Shown in pieces: positions 17,446 through 25,387 of a DNA stretch of 27,859 bases (its first letter is position 1; each line of letters starts with the position of its first letter). Where the stretch lies: assembly GCA_050260275.1 (NCBI GenBank), contig JBLNBX010000159.1, forward strand, positions 1 through 27,859, in the 5' to 3' direction. The notes under the pieces were generated by a model. The model was not told the DNA's origin, made no database searches, and was given only the letters and a program-made list of their open reading frames with translations. The stretch comes from DATMXS01 sp050260275. GTDB taxonomy: Bacteria; Acidobacteriota; Terriglobia; Bryobacterales; Bryobacteraceae. The translations under genes were made by a program, and so were the position numbers.

Positions 17446-17453
17446 AGACTTCC

Positions 17454-17483
17454 TTATTAGCACTCTCGGGAGAGGAGTGTCAA
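17454..17483 (-). promoter_or_regulatory. groES promoter (sigma-70 type)
   Basis: On the minus strand there is a perfect -35 TTGACA (17478-17483) and a -10 TAATAA (17454-17459), 18 nt apart. The CIRCE inverted repeat occupies the spacer and part of both boxes, so bound HrcA would block RNA polymerase. Confidence 0.8.
17457..17483 (-). promoter_or_regulatory. CIRCE operator (HrcA-binding site)
   Basis: The left half TTAGCACTC (17457-17465) is perfect. A 9-nt spacer follows, then the right half GAGTGTCAA (17475-17483), which differs from the consensus GAGTGCTAA at two adjacent bases. Half-site length and spacing are exactly those of CIRCE. hrcA itself is not in the window. The imperfect right half coincides with the -35 box TTGACA, which probably explains the deviation. 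Confidence 0.9.
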
Positions 17484-17540
17484 GAGTTGGCCCGCTCGCC
17501 GTTGGGATACGATGGATTATTTACAGCCTGAGGCCGTGCA

Positions 17541-19778
17541 ATGAGGAGCTTTCGCAGGGCGCGCCTTCTTCTTCTCGTGCTGCTGGCCGCGATCGTCGTC
17601 GTGGTCGGCATCGCTTACCGCAGCCAGCGCGCCTCGCTCGCCCGCAACGCTCCCAAGAGGCCTGCCCTGCTGCCCGCCGAGACCAGCGCCTCGGCCGCGG
17701 GCTGGACGTGGTCCAAGACCGACGGCGATCGCACCATAGTCGAGGTCCGCGCCCGCAGCTTCGTGCGCGTGGATCAGCGGCTCGACCTCGAGGGCGTCGA
17801 GCTGAAGCTGTTCAGCCGGGACGGGCGGACCTACGATCTGGTCCGCAGCCGCGCCGCCCGTTTCCGCCTCGACGAGGGAGCGCTGTACTCCGACGGTGAA
17901 GTCAATATCACCATGGGCCATCCCGCCAATGGCGGACCGCCCGGCCGCCTGATCTCCATCCGAAGCTCGGGCGTGACCTTCGAGTCCGCTACCGGAATCG
18001 CCCGGACGGACCGCCATGCGGCGTTCACGTTCGAGAACAGTGAAGGCGCCTGCGTCGGCGCGCAGTACGATCCCATGGCGCGCGAGCTCATCATGCGCAG
18101 CCAGGTGGAGCTGACCTGGCGCGGGCGCGGCCCCGATAGCGTCCCGATGAAGCTGGAGGCCGGCGAGCTGTACTACAGAGAACGCGACTCCCTGGTAGAG
18201 CTGCGCGGGCGATCCCGCCTGACGCGGGGCACCGCGGTGCTGGAGGCCACCGGCAACAGCTACATCACGCTCAAGGAGGGCCTGATCGAGCGGGTGGAGG
18301 CGGTCGATGCGCACGGCACGGAGCGGAGCCAAGGCCGCGATCTGGATTACTCCGCCGGCCGCCTGTGGATCGAGTTCACCCCCCGCGGCGAGGTTAGAAA
18401 GGCCTCGGGCTCTCCCAACGCCCGCCTCCTGGCGGTCACCGCGACGGCGCGGACCTCCGTATCGGCCGATCGGATCGAACTCGAGTTCGACCCCGGCAAG
18501 GACGAGAGCCCGCTGCGGCAGGCCCTGGCGATGGGCGGCGCGACGGTTGAGTCCGTGCCGGTCGTTCGCCCGGGCGCGCCCGTGCCCGACACCCGGAAAG
18601 TTGCGAGCGACACCGTTCTTATGAGGATGCGGCCCGGCGGCCGGGAGATCGAGAGGATGGAAACCCACGCGCCCGGCCGGCTGGAGTTCATTCCCAATGC
18701 GCCCGGCCGGCGCCGGCGCATTCTCGATGCCAACCGGATGTCCATCGACTACGCCTCCGCCAACGTGCCGAAGCTCTTCTCGGCTTTCAGCGTCGCCACG
18801 CGCACGGAACCAGCGCGCGAAGGCCTGCCGCCGCTGCTCACCTGGAGCGACAACTTCCGCGCCTCTTTCGATGCCCGCGGAGAGCTTGTGCGCATCGAGC
18901 AGTGGGACGGTTTCCGCTACGAGGAGGGCGCCCGCCGCGGGCGCGCCGACCGCGCCGTTCTGGACGAACTCGCGGGCCGGATCACGATGACCGGCGGCGC
19001 GCGGTTCCAGGACCCGGCCGGTTCGATCACCGCCGACCGCATCGAGCTGGCGCAACAGTCCGGCGACGTGACCGCCGCAGGGAATGTCATCTCGACGCGC
19101 GCGCAGGATGGCAAGGGCGCCTCCTCCGCGATGCTCGCCAGTGACGCCCCCCTCGAGGGACGCGCGCAGCGCCTGACAACTTCCGGGAGGAACTCCCGGC
19201 TTCATTACGAAGGCGACGCAGTGCTGTGGCAGGGCGCGAACCGCATCGCGGCAGATGTCATCGATATCGATCGCGAGAAACGCACGCTCAGCGCGCGCGG
19301 CAACGTGCGGACGCGGTTCGTCGATCGCCAGGGCAAGTCCCAACCTGGCCGTGCTCCCGGTTTCGTGGTCGTGGAAGCAGCGGCTCTCGTGTACACCGAG
19401 GGCGACCGCATGGCGAGGTACACGGGCGGCGCGCGGCTTTCGCGTCCCGGCTTGACGGTCGAGGCGGACGGGATCCGCGCATTCCTCAACGGTCCGGAGG
19501 TGGAGTCCTCGCTCGACCGCGCCTACGCCGACGGCAGCGTCAGCATAGCGCAGCAGGATGACGACACCGGCCGGAGCGTCCGCGCCACCAGCGAACATGC
19601 CGAGTACTACGCCGCCAGCCAGAAGCTCGTGCTCACCGGCGGCCGGCCGGTCCTGGAGGACAGCGCCAAGGGAACCACCGCCGGGCGCGAGTTGATATAC
19701 TTTGCCGCTGAAGACAGGCTGCTCGTGAACGGCGCCGAAACAGCGCCGGCCGTGAGCCGGATCCGGCGCTCGAAATGA
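17541..19778 (+). CDS. Fused LptC-LptA lipopolysaccharide transport protein
   Basis: A 745-residue protein with one N-terminal membrane anchor (about 7-26) and a long periplasmic part. The first block (about 50-195: GWTWSKTDGDRTIVEVRA, LEGVELKLFSRDG, ALYSDGEVNITMG, then the YDPMARELIMRSQVELTW end) matches LptC. The last block (about 480-730: ITMTGGARFQDPAGSITADRIEL, NRIAADVIDIDREKRTLSARGNV, LTVEADGIRAFL) shows the repeated strand pattern of LptA/OstA. In E. coli these are two proteins forming the periplasmic bridge for LPS. Here they seem to be one chain with a middle segment (about 200-470) of similar strand-like texture. lptB overlaps it by 4 nt. Assignment rests on motif pattern and neighbours. 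Confidence 0.8.
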   Translation: MRSFRRARLLLLVLLAAIVVVVGIAYRSQRASLARNAPKRPALLPAETSASAAGWTWSKTDGDRTIVEVRARSFVRVDQRLDLEGVELKLFSRDGRTYDLVRSRAARFRLDEGALYSDGEVNITMGHPANGGPPGRLISIRSSGVTFESATGIARTDRHAAFTFENSEGACVGAQYDPMARELIMRSQVELTWRGRGPDSVPMKLEAGELYYRERDSLVELRGRSRLTRGTAVLEATGNSYITLKEGLIERVEAVDAHGTERSQGRDLDYSAGRLWIEFTPRGEVRKASGSPNARLLAVTATARTSVSADRIELEFDPGKDESPLRQALAMGGATVESVPVVRPGAPVPDTRKVASDTVLMRMRPGGREIERMETHAPGRLEFIPNAPGRRRRILDANRMSIDYASANVPKLFSAFSVATRTEPAREGLPPLLTWSDNFRASFDARGELVRIEQWDGFRYEEGARRGRADRAVLDELAGRITMTGGARFQDPAGSITADRIELAQQSGDVTAAGNVISTRAQDGKGASSAMLASDAPLEGRAQRLTTSGRNSRLHYEGDAVLWQGANRIAADVIDIDREKRTLSARGNVRTRFVDRQGKSQPGRAPGFVVVEAAALVYTEGDRMARYTGGARLSRPGLTVEADGIRAFLNGPEVESSLDRAYADGSVSIAQQDDDTGRSVRATSEHAEYYAASQKLVLTGGRPVLEDSAKGTTAGRELIYFAAEDRLLVNGAETAPAVSRIRRSK

Positions 19779-20512
19779 ATAGGCTCGAAACCTGCGAGAT
19801 CAGCAAGACCTATCGGGGCAGGCGCGTCGTCGACGACCTCTCGATCTACGTCGAACAGGGCGAGGTAGTGGGCCTGCTGGGCCCGAACGGAGCGGGCAAG
19901 ACGACGTCCTTCTATATCGTCGTGGGCCTCATCAGCCCGGATTCGGGCAGAGTCCTGCTGGACGGCAAGGACATCACCGGGCTGCCCATGTACCAGCGCG
20001 CGCGCCGCGGCATCAGCTACCTGCCACAGGAGGCGTCCGTCTTCCGCAAGCTCACGGTGGAGGAAAACCTGCTGGCCATCCTCGAGACGCTGCCGGTCTC
20101 GGCCGCCGAGCGCCGCTCGCGCATGATGCGGTTGGTGGAGCAGCTCGGCCTCGACCACGTGCGCCACAACCGCGGCTACGCGCTCTCGGGCGGCGAACGG
20201 CGGCGTCTGGAAATAGCGCGCTCTCTGGTCATTCAGCCCAACTTCCTGCTGCTCGATGAGCCATTCTCTGGCATCGATCCGAAGCAGGTTCTCGAGATCC
20301 AGCACATCATCTCCGACCTCAAACGCAGCGGCATCGGCATCCTTGTGACGGACCATAACGTACGCGAGACGCTCGCAGTCACCGAGCGCGCCTACATCAT
20401 CAACAACGGCCGCATCTTCCGCTCGGGCAGGCCCGACGAGCTCGGCCGCGACCCCGAAGTGAAACGCGTCTACCTCGGCGAAACCTTCGATCTTGGAAGC
20501 GCTTCCGCGTAG
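19775..20512 (+). CDS. lptB: LPS export ABC transporter ATPase LptB
   Basis: A 245-residue ATPase powering extraction of LPS from the inner membrane by the LptBFGC complex. Walker A GPNGAGKT is at 36-43, signature LSGGERRR at 137-144, Walker B LLLDEP at 158-163. SYLPQEASVFRKLTVEENL is a typical LptB Q-loop segment, and the EPFSGIDP stretch is also characteristic. It starts with ATGA overlap on the LptC-LptA gene, so the two are translationally coupled. lptF and lptG are not in the window. Confidence 0.96.
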   Translation: MNRLETCEISKTYRGRRVVDDLSIYVEQGEVVGLLGPNGAGKTTSFYIVVGLISPDSGRVLLDGKDITGLPMYQRARRGISYLPQEASVFRKLTVEENLLAILETLPVSAAERRSRMMRLVEQLGLDHVRHNRGYALSGGERRRLEIARSLVIQPNFLLLDEPFSGIDPKQVLEIQHIISDLKRSGIGILVTDHNVRETLAVTERAYIINNGRIFRSGRPDELGRDPEVKRVYLGETFDLGSASA

Positions 20513-20608
20513 CGCGCGGCGTCTTGCACGCGTGTCGCCGTAACCCAAAACCCACGCCGCTGCAAGCAGGTACCCTCTCCTGCGGGGTGATATCATTGGA
20601 ATCGAGAA

Positions 20609-22171
20609 ATGAGTTTGCTTTCACCCAGGCTGCAGCTTAAGGTCGCGCAGAAGCAGATTCTGACACCGGGCCTGGTCCAGATGGTCACGGTTCTGCAGCT
20701 CAACCGCCTCGAGTTGCGGGAGATGATCAACCAGGAGATCGCGCAGAACCCTGTTCTCGAGGAAAGCGCTGACGCCGAGGAGCTGAGCCCTCAGGAAGTC
20801 CAGCAGTTGCTCGAGTCCGAGCGTGTAGCGGAGCCGGCCGATCAATCCATTTTGGAAGCGGCCAACGGCGACGGATACACCGCAGATGCGCCCGATCTCG
20901 ACACCGAGGTGCCCGACGCCGCGCAGGCCGCGGGCGCGCCCGATGCGGATACGGTGGAACCCGAGCAGAAGCCGGCCACCGATCCCTTCGAGGAGATCGA
21001 TTTCGGCTCTTACTTTGACGACTACCTTGACCCCGGCCACAAGAGTCCGGCATCGGAGCAGATCGAGAAGCCTTCATTCGAGACGTTTCTCTCCGCCCCG
21101 GTCACTCTGGGTGATTACCTGCGCTCGCAGTTGAGCATGGTGCCGTTGAGCGATGACGTGCGGGACGCTGCCGATTCGATCATCGGGAACCTCGACGAGG
21201 CCGGGTACCTGACGGCCTCCGTAGAGGAGATTGCGGCCTCCGGCGAGCACCGCCTGGAGGATGTCGAGACGGCCCTGCGCGAGGTGCAGAAGCTCGATCC
21301 CGCCGGTATCGGAGCGCGCGACGTTCGCGAGTGCCTGCTTTTGCAGCTTGACAGCCGCAACGGCCGCGGCGGTGTGGCCTGGCAGATCGTCTCGGACCAT
21401 TTGAAGATGGTCGAGCTGAAGCAGTTCCGCGAGCTCGCCAAGGTGCTGAACCGGCCGCTCGAGCATATACAGGTGGCGGTGCAGGTGATCCGGTGCCTGA
21501 ACCCCAAGCCGGGCCTGCGCTACTCGTCCTCCGGCGCCAGGCAGGTTGAGCCGGACGTCCACATTTTCCGCGACGGCGAGAACTGGATCATCCAGCTCAA
21601 CGATGAGGATCTGCCGCAGTTGCGCCTAAATGCGCAGTACCGCCGCATGCTCGACCGCAACCAGGAGCCCAGCAAGGAAGTCCGTAATTACGTGAAGGAG
21701 CGGTACGCTTCCGCGCTGCAGCTCATGAAAAACATCGAGCAGCGGAAGCAGACCATCCTCAAGGTGTGCCAATCCATCGTGCGGCGCCAGACGGATTTCC
21801 TCGAGAACGGCATCGATCACCTGAAGCCGATGATGATCAAGGAGATCGCCGAGGAGATCGGCGTGCATCCATCGACCGTCAGCCGAGCCGTCGCGAATAA
21901 GTACGCCCACACGCCGCAAGGTGTTTTCGAGCTGCGGTACTTTTTCTCCGAGGCCGTGCAGGGACCTTCGGGCGCGGCCACGCCGCTGCTCATCGTAAAG
22001 CGCATGGTCAAGAAGATGATCGAGGAAGAAGACCCGGCGCATCCGCTTACCGACGAACAGATCACCGCCCGGCTGCAGGCTGCCGGCATTGAGGTGACGC
22101 GCCGGACCGTGGCGAAGTACCGCGAGGACATGAAGATCCCATCCACGCATCAGAGGCGCGTTCGCGCCTGA
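20609..22171 (+). CDS. rpoN: RNA polymerase sigma-54 factor RpoN
   Basis: A 520-residue sigma-54. Region I (1-50) is glutamine- and leucine-rich (LQLKVAQKQILTPGLVQMVTVLQLNRLEL) and contacts activators. An acidic region II follows (about 50-150). The core-binding domain and DNA-binding part are intact, ending in the RpoN box TRRTVAKYRE (497-506), one residue from the ARRTVAKYRE consensus. It sits 96 nt after lptB, the usual lptB-rpoN order. No enhancer-binding activator or clear -24/-12 promoter is in the window, so its targets are elsewhere. Confidence 0.97.
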   Translation: MSLLSPRLQLKVAQKQILTPGLVQMVTVLQLNRLELREMINQEIAQNPVLEESADAEELSPQEVQQLLESERVAEPADQSILEAANGDGYTADAPDLDTEVPDAAQAAGAPDADTVEPEQKPATDPFEEIDFGSYFDDYLDPGHKSPASEQIEKPSFETFLSAPVTLGDYLRSQLSMVPLSDDVRDAADSIIGNLDEAGYLTASVEEIAASGEHRLEDVETALREVQKLDPAGIGARDVRECLLLQLDSRNGRGGVAWQIVSDHLKMVELKQFRELAKVLNRPLEHIQVAVQVIRCLNPKPGLRYSSSGARQVEPDVHIFRDGENWIIQLNDEDLPQLRLNAQYRRMLDRNQEPSKEVRNYVKERYASALQLMKNIEQRKQTILKVCQSIVRRQTDFLENGIDHLKPMMIKEIAEEIGVHPSTVSRAVANKYAHTPQGVFELRYFFSEAVQGPSGAATPLLIVKRMVKKMIEEEDPAHPLTDEQITARLQAAGIEVTRRTVAKYREDMKIPSTHQRRVRA

Positions 22172-22187
22172 AGCGTCCGGAGGACAG

Positions 22188-22769
22188 ATGAAGATTACCT
22201 ACAGCGGCAAGCCGGAGGCGCTCGCTCCGGCCGAACAGAGGAAGATCGAAGCCCGGTTCGAGAAGCTTGCCCGGCTTCTCGACAAGCGCGACAGCGAGCG
22301 AGAGGCGCACGTCATCTACAGCAGCGAGCGGCACATTCAACGCGCTGAGATCCGGGTGCGCTACCGCGACCACGAGCTGTTCGGAGCCGGATCCGCGGCC
22401 GACACGTTCACCGCGCTGCAGGACGCGCTCGAAAAGCTCGAGAAACAAATCCTGAAGGTCCGTGCCAAGTGGCGCGACACGGCCCGCATCCCTAAGCAGG
22501 AGCCCGAGGAAGCGCCCTCCGCCGAAGCGCCGGCGCGCGTGCGCGAACCGAAACGCTCCAGCGCGGAGAGCCAGGCCGCGCCGCTGCCGCCCGAAAGGCC
22601 GGCCGTTTTCCGGATCGACAATTACGACCAGCGGAAGCCGATGACGCTGGACGAGGCTATGCTTGAGATCGACGATCGCGATTATGTTGTCTATCGCGAC
22701 GCCGAGTCGGATCGCGTGAACGTACTCATACGCCGGCGCGACGGCAACTACGACCTGATCGAAGCGTGA
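22188..22769 (+). CDS. hpf: Ribosome hibernation promoting factor, long form
   Basis: A 193-residue long HPF. The N-terminal domain (1-about 100: MKITYSGKPEALAPAEQRKIEARFEKL, then IQRAEIRVRYRDHELFGAGSA) binds the decoding centre of resting 70S ribosomes. A Pro/Glu/Ala linker (about 103-140) leads to the C-terminal dimerisation domain (FRIDNYDQRKPMTLDEAMLEI, DRVNVLIRRRDGNYDLIEA), which joins two ribosomes into 100S particles. GGAGG lies 4 nt before the ATG. It starts 16 nt after rpoN, and rapZ overlaps its stop. Confidence 0.94.
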   Translation: MKITYSGKPEALAPAEQRKIEARFEKLARLLDKRDSEREAHVIYSSERHIQRAEIRVRYRDHELFGAGSAADTFTALQDALEKLEKQILKVRAKWRDTARIPKQEPEEAPSAEAPARVREPKRSSAESQAAPLPPERPAVFRIDNYDQRKPMTLDEAMLEIDDRDYVVYRDAESDRVNVLIRRRDGNYDLIEA

Positions 22770-23659
22770 AGCGAGAACAACCCGCGGCCGCTGGCGGCTG
22801 GCAGCCCGAGCTGGTCATCATAACGGGTCTCAGCGGCTCCGGCAAGGGCACTGTCCTCAAGGCCCTGGAGGACCTCGGCTACTACTCTGTCGACAACCTG
22901 CCGCTGGAGCTGATGCAGAAGTTCGCCGAGCTGACGAAGGACTCCCCGCACATACGGCGCGCGGCGCTGGTGGTCGACATTCGCGAAGGCGAGAGCCTGC
23001 GGCGCTTTCCCGCTATTTACAAGAAGATCAGGAAGTCGGTGCCAAGCACGCTGGTGTTTCTCGAGGCCGACGACCAGACCCTAATCCGCCGGTTCAGCGA
23101 AACACGCCGGCCGCACCCGCTCGGCGCGGAACACAGCGTCGCCCGGAGCCTCGCGGCGGAGCGCGAGATGCTCGCGCCCATCCGCGCACTGGCCGGCCAC
23201 ATCATCGACACGTCGAAGTTCAACGTCCACGAACTCCGCGACGCGATCAAATCGACTTTCCGCGGCGGGAGCGAGGAGTCGAAAATCCTCGTGCAGGTAA
23301 CCAGCTTCGGCTATCGCCACGGCGTGCCTGCCGACAGCGACCTGGTCTTCGACGTCCGCTTTCTCCCGAACCCGAACTACATCCCCGCGTTCAAGAACCT
23401 GACGGGGCGAAACCCGAGCGTGGCGCGCTATATACGCTCCTTCCCGCAGACGGTGGAGTTCGTCGAGCGCATCTCGGACCTGCTCATCTACCTGCTGCCG
23501 CACTACATCCGGGAAGGCAAGAGCTACCTGACGATCGCCTTCGGCTGCACGGGCGGGCAGCACCGGTCCGTGATGATGGCCGACGAGATACGCAAGCGCC
23601 TCGCGCGCGCAGGGTTCAAGGTGAAGGTATTGCACAGGGACATGGCCAAGGGGCGGTAA
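22766..23659 (+). CDS. rapZ: RNase adapter / nucleotide-binding protein RapZ (YvcJ family)
   Basis: A 297-residue P-loop protein. Walker A GLSGSGK is at 21-27, followed by the family hallmark LEDLGYYSVDNLPLEL. A Walker B-like AALVVDIREGE follows. The C-terminal domain carries TIAFGCTGGQHRSVMMADEI and ends VKVLHRDM, typical of RapZ. In E. coli it guides RNase E to the GlmZ small RNA and so controls amino-sugar supply for envelope synthesis; elsewhere its role is less clear. The GTG start overlaps the hpf stop by 4 nt. No strong terminator follows; a weak GAAGAG-CTAA-CTCTTC hairpin lies at 23734-23749, where it meets the convergent hspR end. Confidence 0.95.
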   Translation: MKREQPAAAGGWQPELVIITGLSGSGKGTVLKALEDLGYYSVDNLPLELMQKFAELTKDSPHIRRAALVVDIREGESLRRFPAIYKKIRKSVPSTLVFLEADDQTLIRRFSETRRPHPLGAEHSVARSLAAEREMLAPIRALAGHIIDTSKFNVHELRDAIKSTFRGGSEESKILVQVTSFGYRHGVPADSDLVFDVRFLPNPNYIPAFKNLTGRNPSVARYIRSFPQTVEFVERISDLLIYLLPHYIREGKSYLTIAFGCTGGQHRSVMMADEIRKRLARAGFKVKVLHRDMAKGR

Positions 23660-23739
23660 CGAGAGCGCCCAGGCGGCCGACAGCCTGTTCCGATTGGATT
23701 GCGGCGATATCTTTGGCAGAATCGCGCCGGCGTGAAGAG

Positions 23740-24147
23740 CTAACTCTTCTTCCTCTTCGCCGCCGCGCGCGTCTCGGCGACCGATGGCACCGAAATCACC
23801 GGGATGAGCGTGTTCGCCTGCCGGGGCGCGGTCTCGGGCAGGCGCATGGCGAGCTCCTCGTTCAGCGTGCGGATGAACTGTTCGATCTGCATCTGCATCG
23901 CTTCCATCTTCTCGCGCATGTTGAGGATGATCTCCACGCCCGCCAGGTTCACGCCGAAGTCGCGCGTCAGCTTGAGAATTATCTCCAGCCGCTCCAGGTC
24001 GTCATCCGTGTACAGGCGCGTGTTGCCCTCGCTGCGCGAAGGCTTCAGCAGCCCCTCGCGCTCGTACAGGCGCAGCGTCTGCGGATGGATCTGGTACTGC
24101 TCCGCCACTGCGGAGATCATGTACGCCGCTCTGGTCTTCTTCGCCAT
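23740..24147 (-). CDS. hspR: MerR-family heat-shock repressor HspR
   Basis: A 135-residue regulator. The MerR-type helix-turn-helix covers about 9-75, with the HspR-typical string HPQTLRLYEREGLLKPSRS and NTRLYTDDDLERL. A helical segment (VEIILNMREKMEAMQMQIEQFIRTLNEEL) and a basic tail (KRKKS) follow. The frame is open far upstream, but that part is antisense or out of frame with dnaJ. The ATG at 24147 shares one base with the dnaJ stop (TGATG). Being the last gene of a dnaK-dnaJ-hspR operon is the arrangement known for HspR in actinobacteria, where it represses its own operon with DnaK as co-repressor. Confidence 0.9.
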   Translation of the reverse strand: MAKKTRAAYMISAVAEQYQIHPQTLRLYEREGLLKPSRSEGNTRLYTDDDLERLEIILKLTRDFGVNLAGVEIILNMREKMEAMQMQIEQFIRTLNEELAMRLPETAPRQANTLIPVISVPSVAETRAAAKRKKS

Positions 24148-25325
24148 CACGACACCTGGCTCCACATCTCCGCGCGCGGGTCCTCGGGGTTGAGCTGCGC
24201 CAGCTCGCGCAGAATCTCCTTCGTGCGCTCGTCTCGCACCTTGGGCGGCTGAACCACTACCTCGACGATCTGGTCGCCGCGGGTTCCCTTGCGCGAGTTG
24301 AACACTCCCTTCTCCCTCATGCGGAACTTCTGGCCGCTGCGCGTTCCTGGCGGCACCTTCAGCAGCGCGCGCCCGCCGTCGATGGTCGGGACTTCTATTT
24401 TCGCGCCCAAACCGGCCTCCGTCACCGTGACCGGCACGCTGATGTTGATGTTGTCGCCCTCGCGGTGGAAGAACGGGTGCGGCTCGACGCGGACGGTGAT
24501 ATACAGGTCGCCTGCGGGCGCTCCCATGGTACCGGCGTTGCCCTTGCCCGCCACGCGCAGGCGCGAGCCCGTCTGCACGCCCGGCGGGATGCGCACCCCC
24601 ACGGTCTCCGGCCGCGACACCCGGCCGTCGCCGTGACACGTCGGGCAGGCGTTCCTCAGCCGGCCGGTGCCGCCGCAGCGAGGGCAGGACAGGCTGAAGC
24701 GCATGGCGCCCGCCAACTGCGATACGTTTCCGGTGCCGTTGCACTCCGGGCAGATGGTTGTGCCGGTACCGGCCGACCCGCTGCCGCCGCAGGTGGGGCA
24801 TGCTTCCTGACGCGCGATGCTCAGCGATATCTGAGTCCCGCGGATGGCTTGCCAGAAATCGATATTGAGCGCGTACTCGAGATCGGTGCCCTTCTGCGGC
24901 GCGGCGCGCTCCTGCGCCCGCTGCGCCCGGTTGCCAAACAGGCTGCTGAAAATGTCGCGAAAGTTGAACTCCGCTCCGGCTCCCGGCGGCGGAGCCCCGC
25001 GCGCCGAACCGCGGCCAGCCCGAGTGAACAGGTCTGAGAAATCGAATCCCTCAAACCCCATCCCCGGACCACCGGGCTGGGGTCCAGGCTGCGCGTGCTC
25101 GGAGTAGAAGCCGAACTGGTCGTAGGCCTGCCGCTTCTTAGGATCGCTGAGGACGTCGTAGGCTTCCTGAACCCGTTTGAAACGCTCTTCGGCGGACTTG
25201 TCACCTGGGTTGAGGTCCGGGTGATACTTGCGCGCGAGCTTCCGGTACGACCTTCGTATCTCCTCCTGGCTGGCCGATCGCTCGACCCCTAGCGTCTTGT
25301 AGTAGTCGTGTGTCGCGGCAGCCAT
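24147..25325 (-). CDS. dnaJ: Chaperone DnaJ (Hsp40, type I)
   Basis: A 392-residue co-chaperone that delivers clients to DnaK and stimulates its ATPase. The J domain has HPD at 35-37. A Gly/Phe/Pro-rich linker runs about 75-125. The four zinc-binding repeats are intact (CPTCGGSG 176, CPECNGTG 192, CPRCGGTG 214, CPTCHGDG 227). The C-terminal substrate-binding part follows (GAKIEVPTIDGGRALLKVPPG). GAGG lies 7 nt before the ATG. It is preceded by dnaK (62 nt, with a hairpin in the gap) and overlaps hspR. Confidence 0.97.
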   Translation of the reverse strand: MAAATHDYYKTLGVERSASQEEIRRSYRKLARKYHPDLNPGDKSAEERFKRVQEAYDVLSDPKKRQAYDQFGFYSEHAQPGPQPGGPGMGFEGFDFSDLFTRAGRGSARGAPPPGAGAEFNFRDIFSSLFGNRAQRAQERAAPQKGTDLEYALNIDFWQAIRGTQISLSIARQEACPTCGGSGSAGTGTTICPECNGTGNVSQLAGAMRFSLSCPRCGGTGRLRNACPTCHGDGRVSRPETVGVRIPPGVQTGSRLRVAGKGNAGTMGAPAGDLYITVRVEPHPFFHREGDNINISVPVTVTEAGLGAKIEVPTIDGGRALLKVPPGTRSGQKFRMREKGVFNSRKGTRGDQIVEVVVQPPKVRDERTKEILRELAQLNPEDPRAEMWSQVS

Positions 25326-25346
25326 AGTCGTGCCTCAAACACGGGC

Positions 25347-25377
25347 GGCGCGGAAAGCGTGCTCGCCTCTCCGCGCC
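25347..25377 (-). promoter_or_regulatory. Hairpin between dnaK and dnaJ
   Basis: A perfect 8-bp stem (GGCGCGGA 25347-25354, TCCGCGCC 25370-25377) with a 15-nt loop sits in the 62-nt gap. It has no T tract, so a processing or 3'-end-stabilising element that raises dnaK over dnaJ is more likely than termination. Confidence 0.4.
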
Positions 25378-25387
25378 GGTCCCGCGA

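Noticed and set aside
17517..19598. 693-codon open frame on the minus strand
   Set aside because: It is fully antisense to the LptC-LptA gene, has unbiased Ala/Arg/Gly-rich composition and no motif; long antisense frames are expected in GC-rich coding DNA.
20561..20608. TATCAT box as a separate rpoN promoter
   Set aside because: No acceptable -35 at 16-18 nt; rpoN is more simply read as part of the lpt transcript.
24148..24801. Upstream extension of the hspR frame
   Set aside because: The first about 218 codons are an out-of-frame reading of dnaJ; the HspR homology and translational overlap both place the start at 24147.
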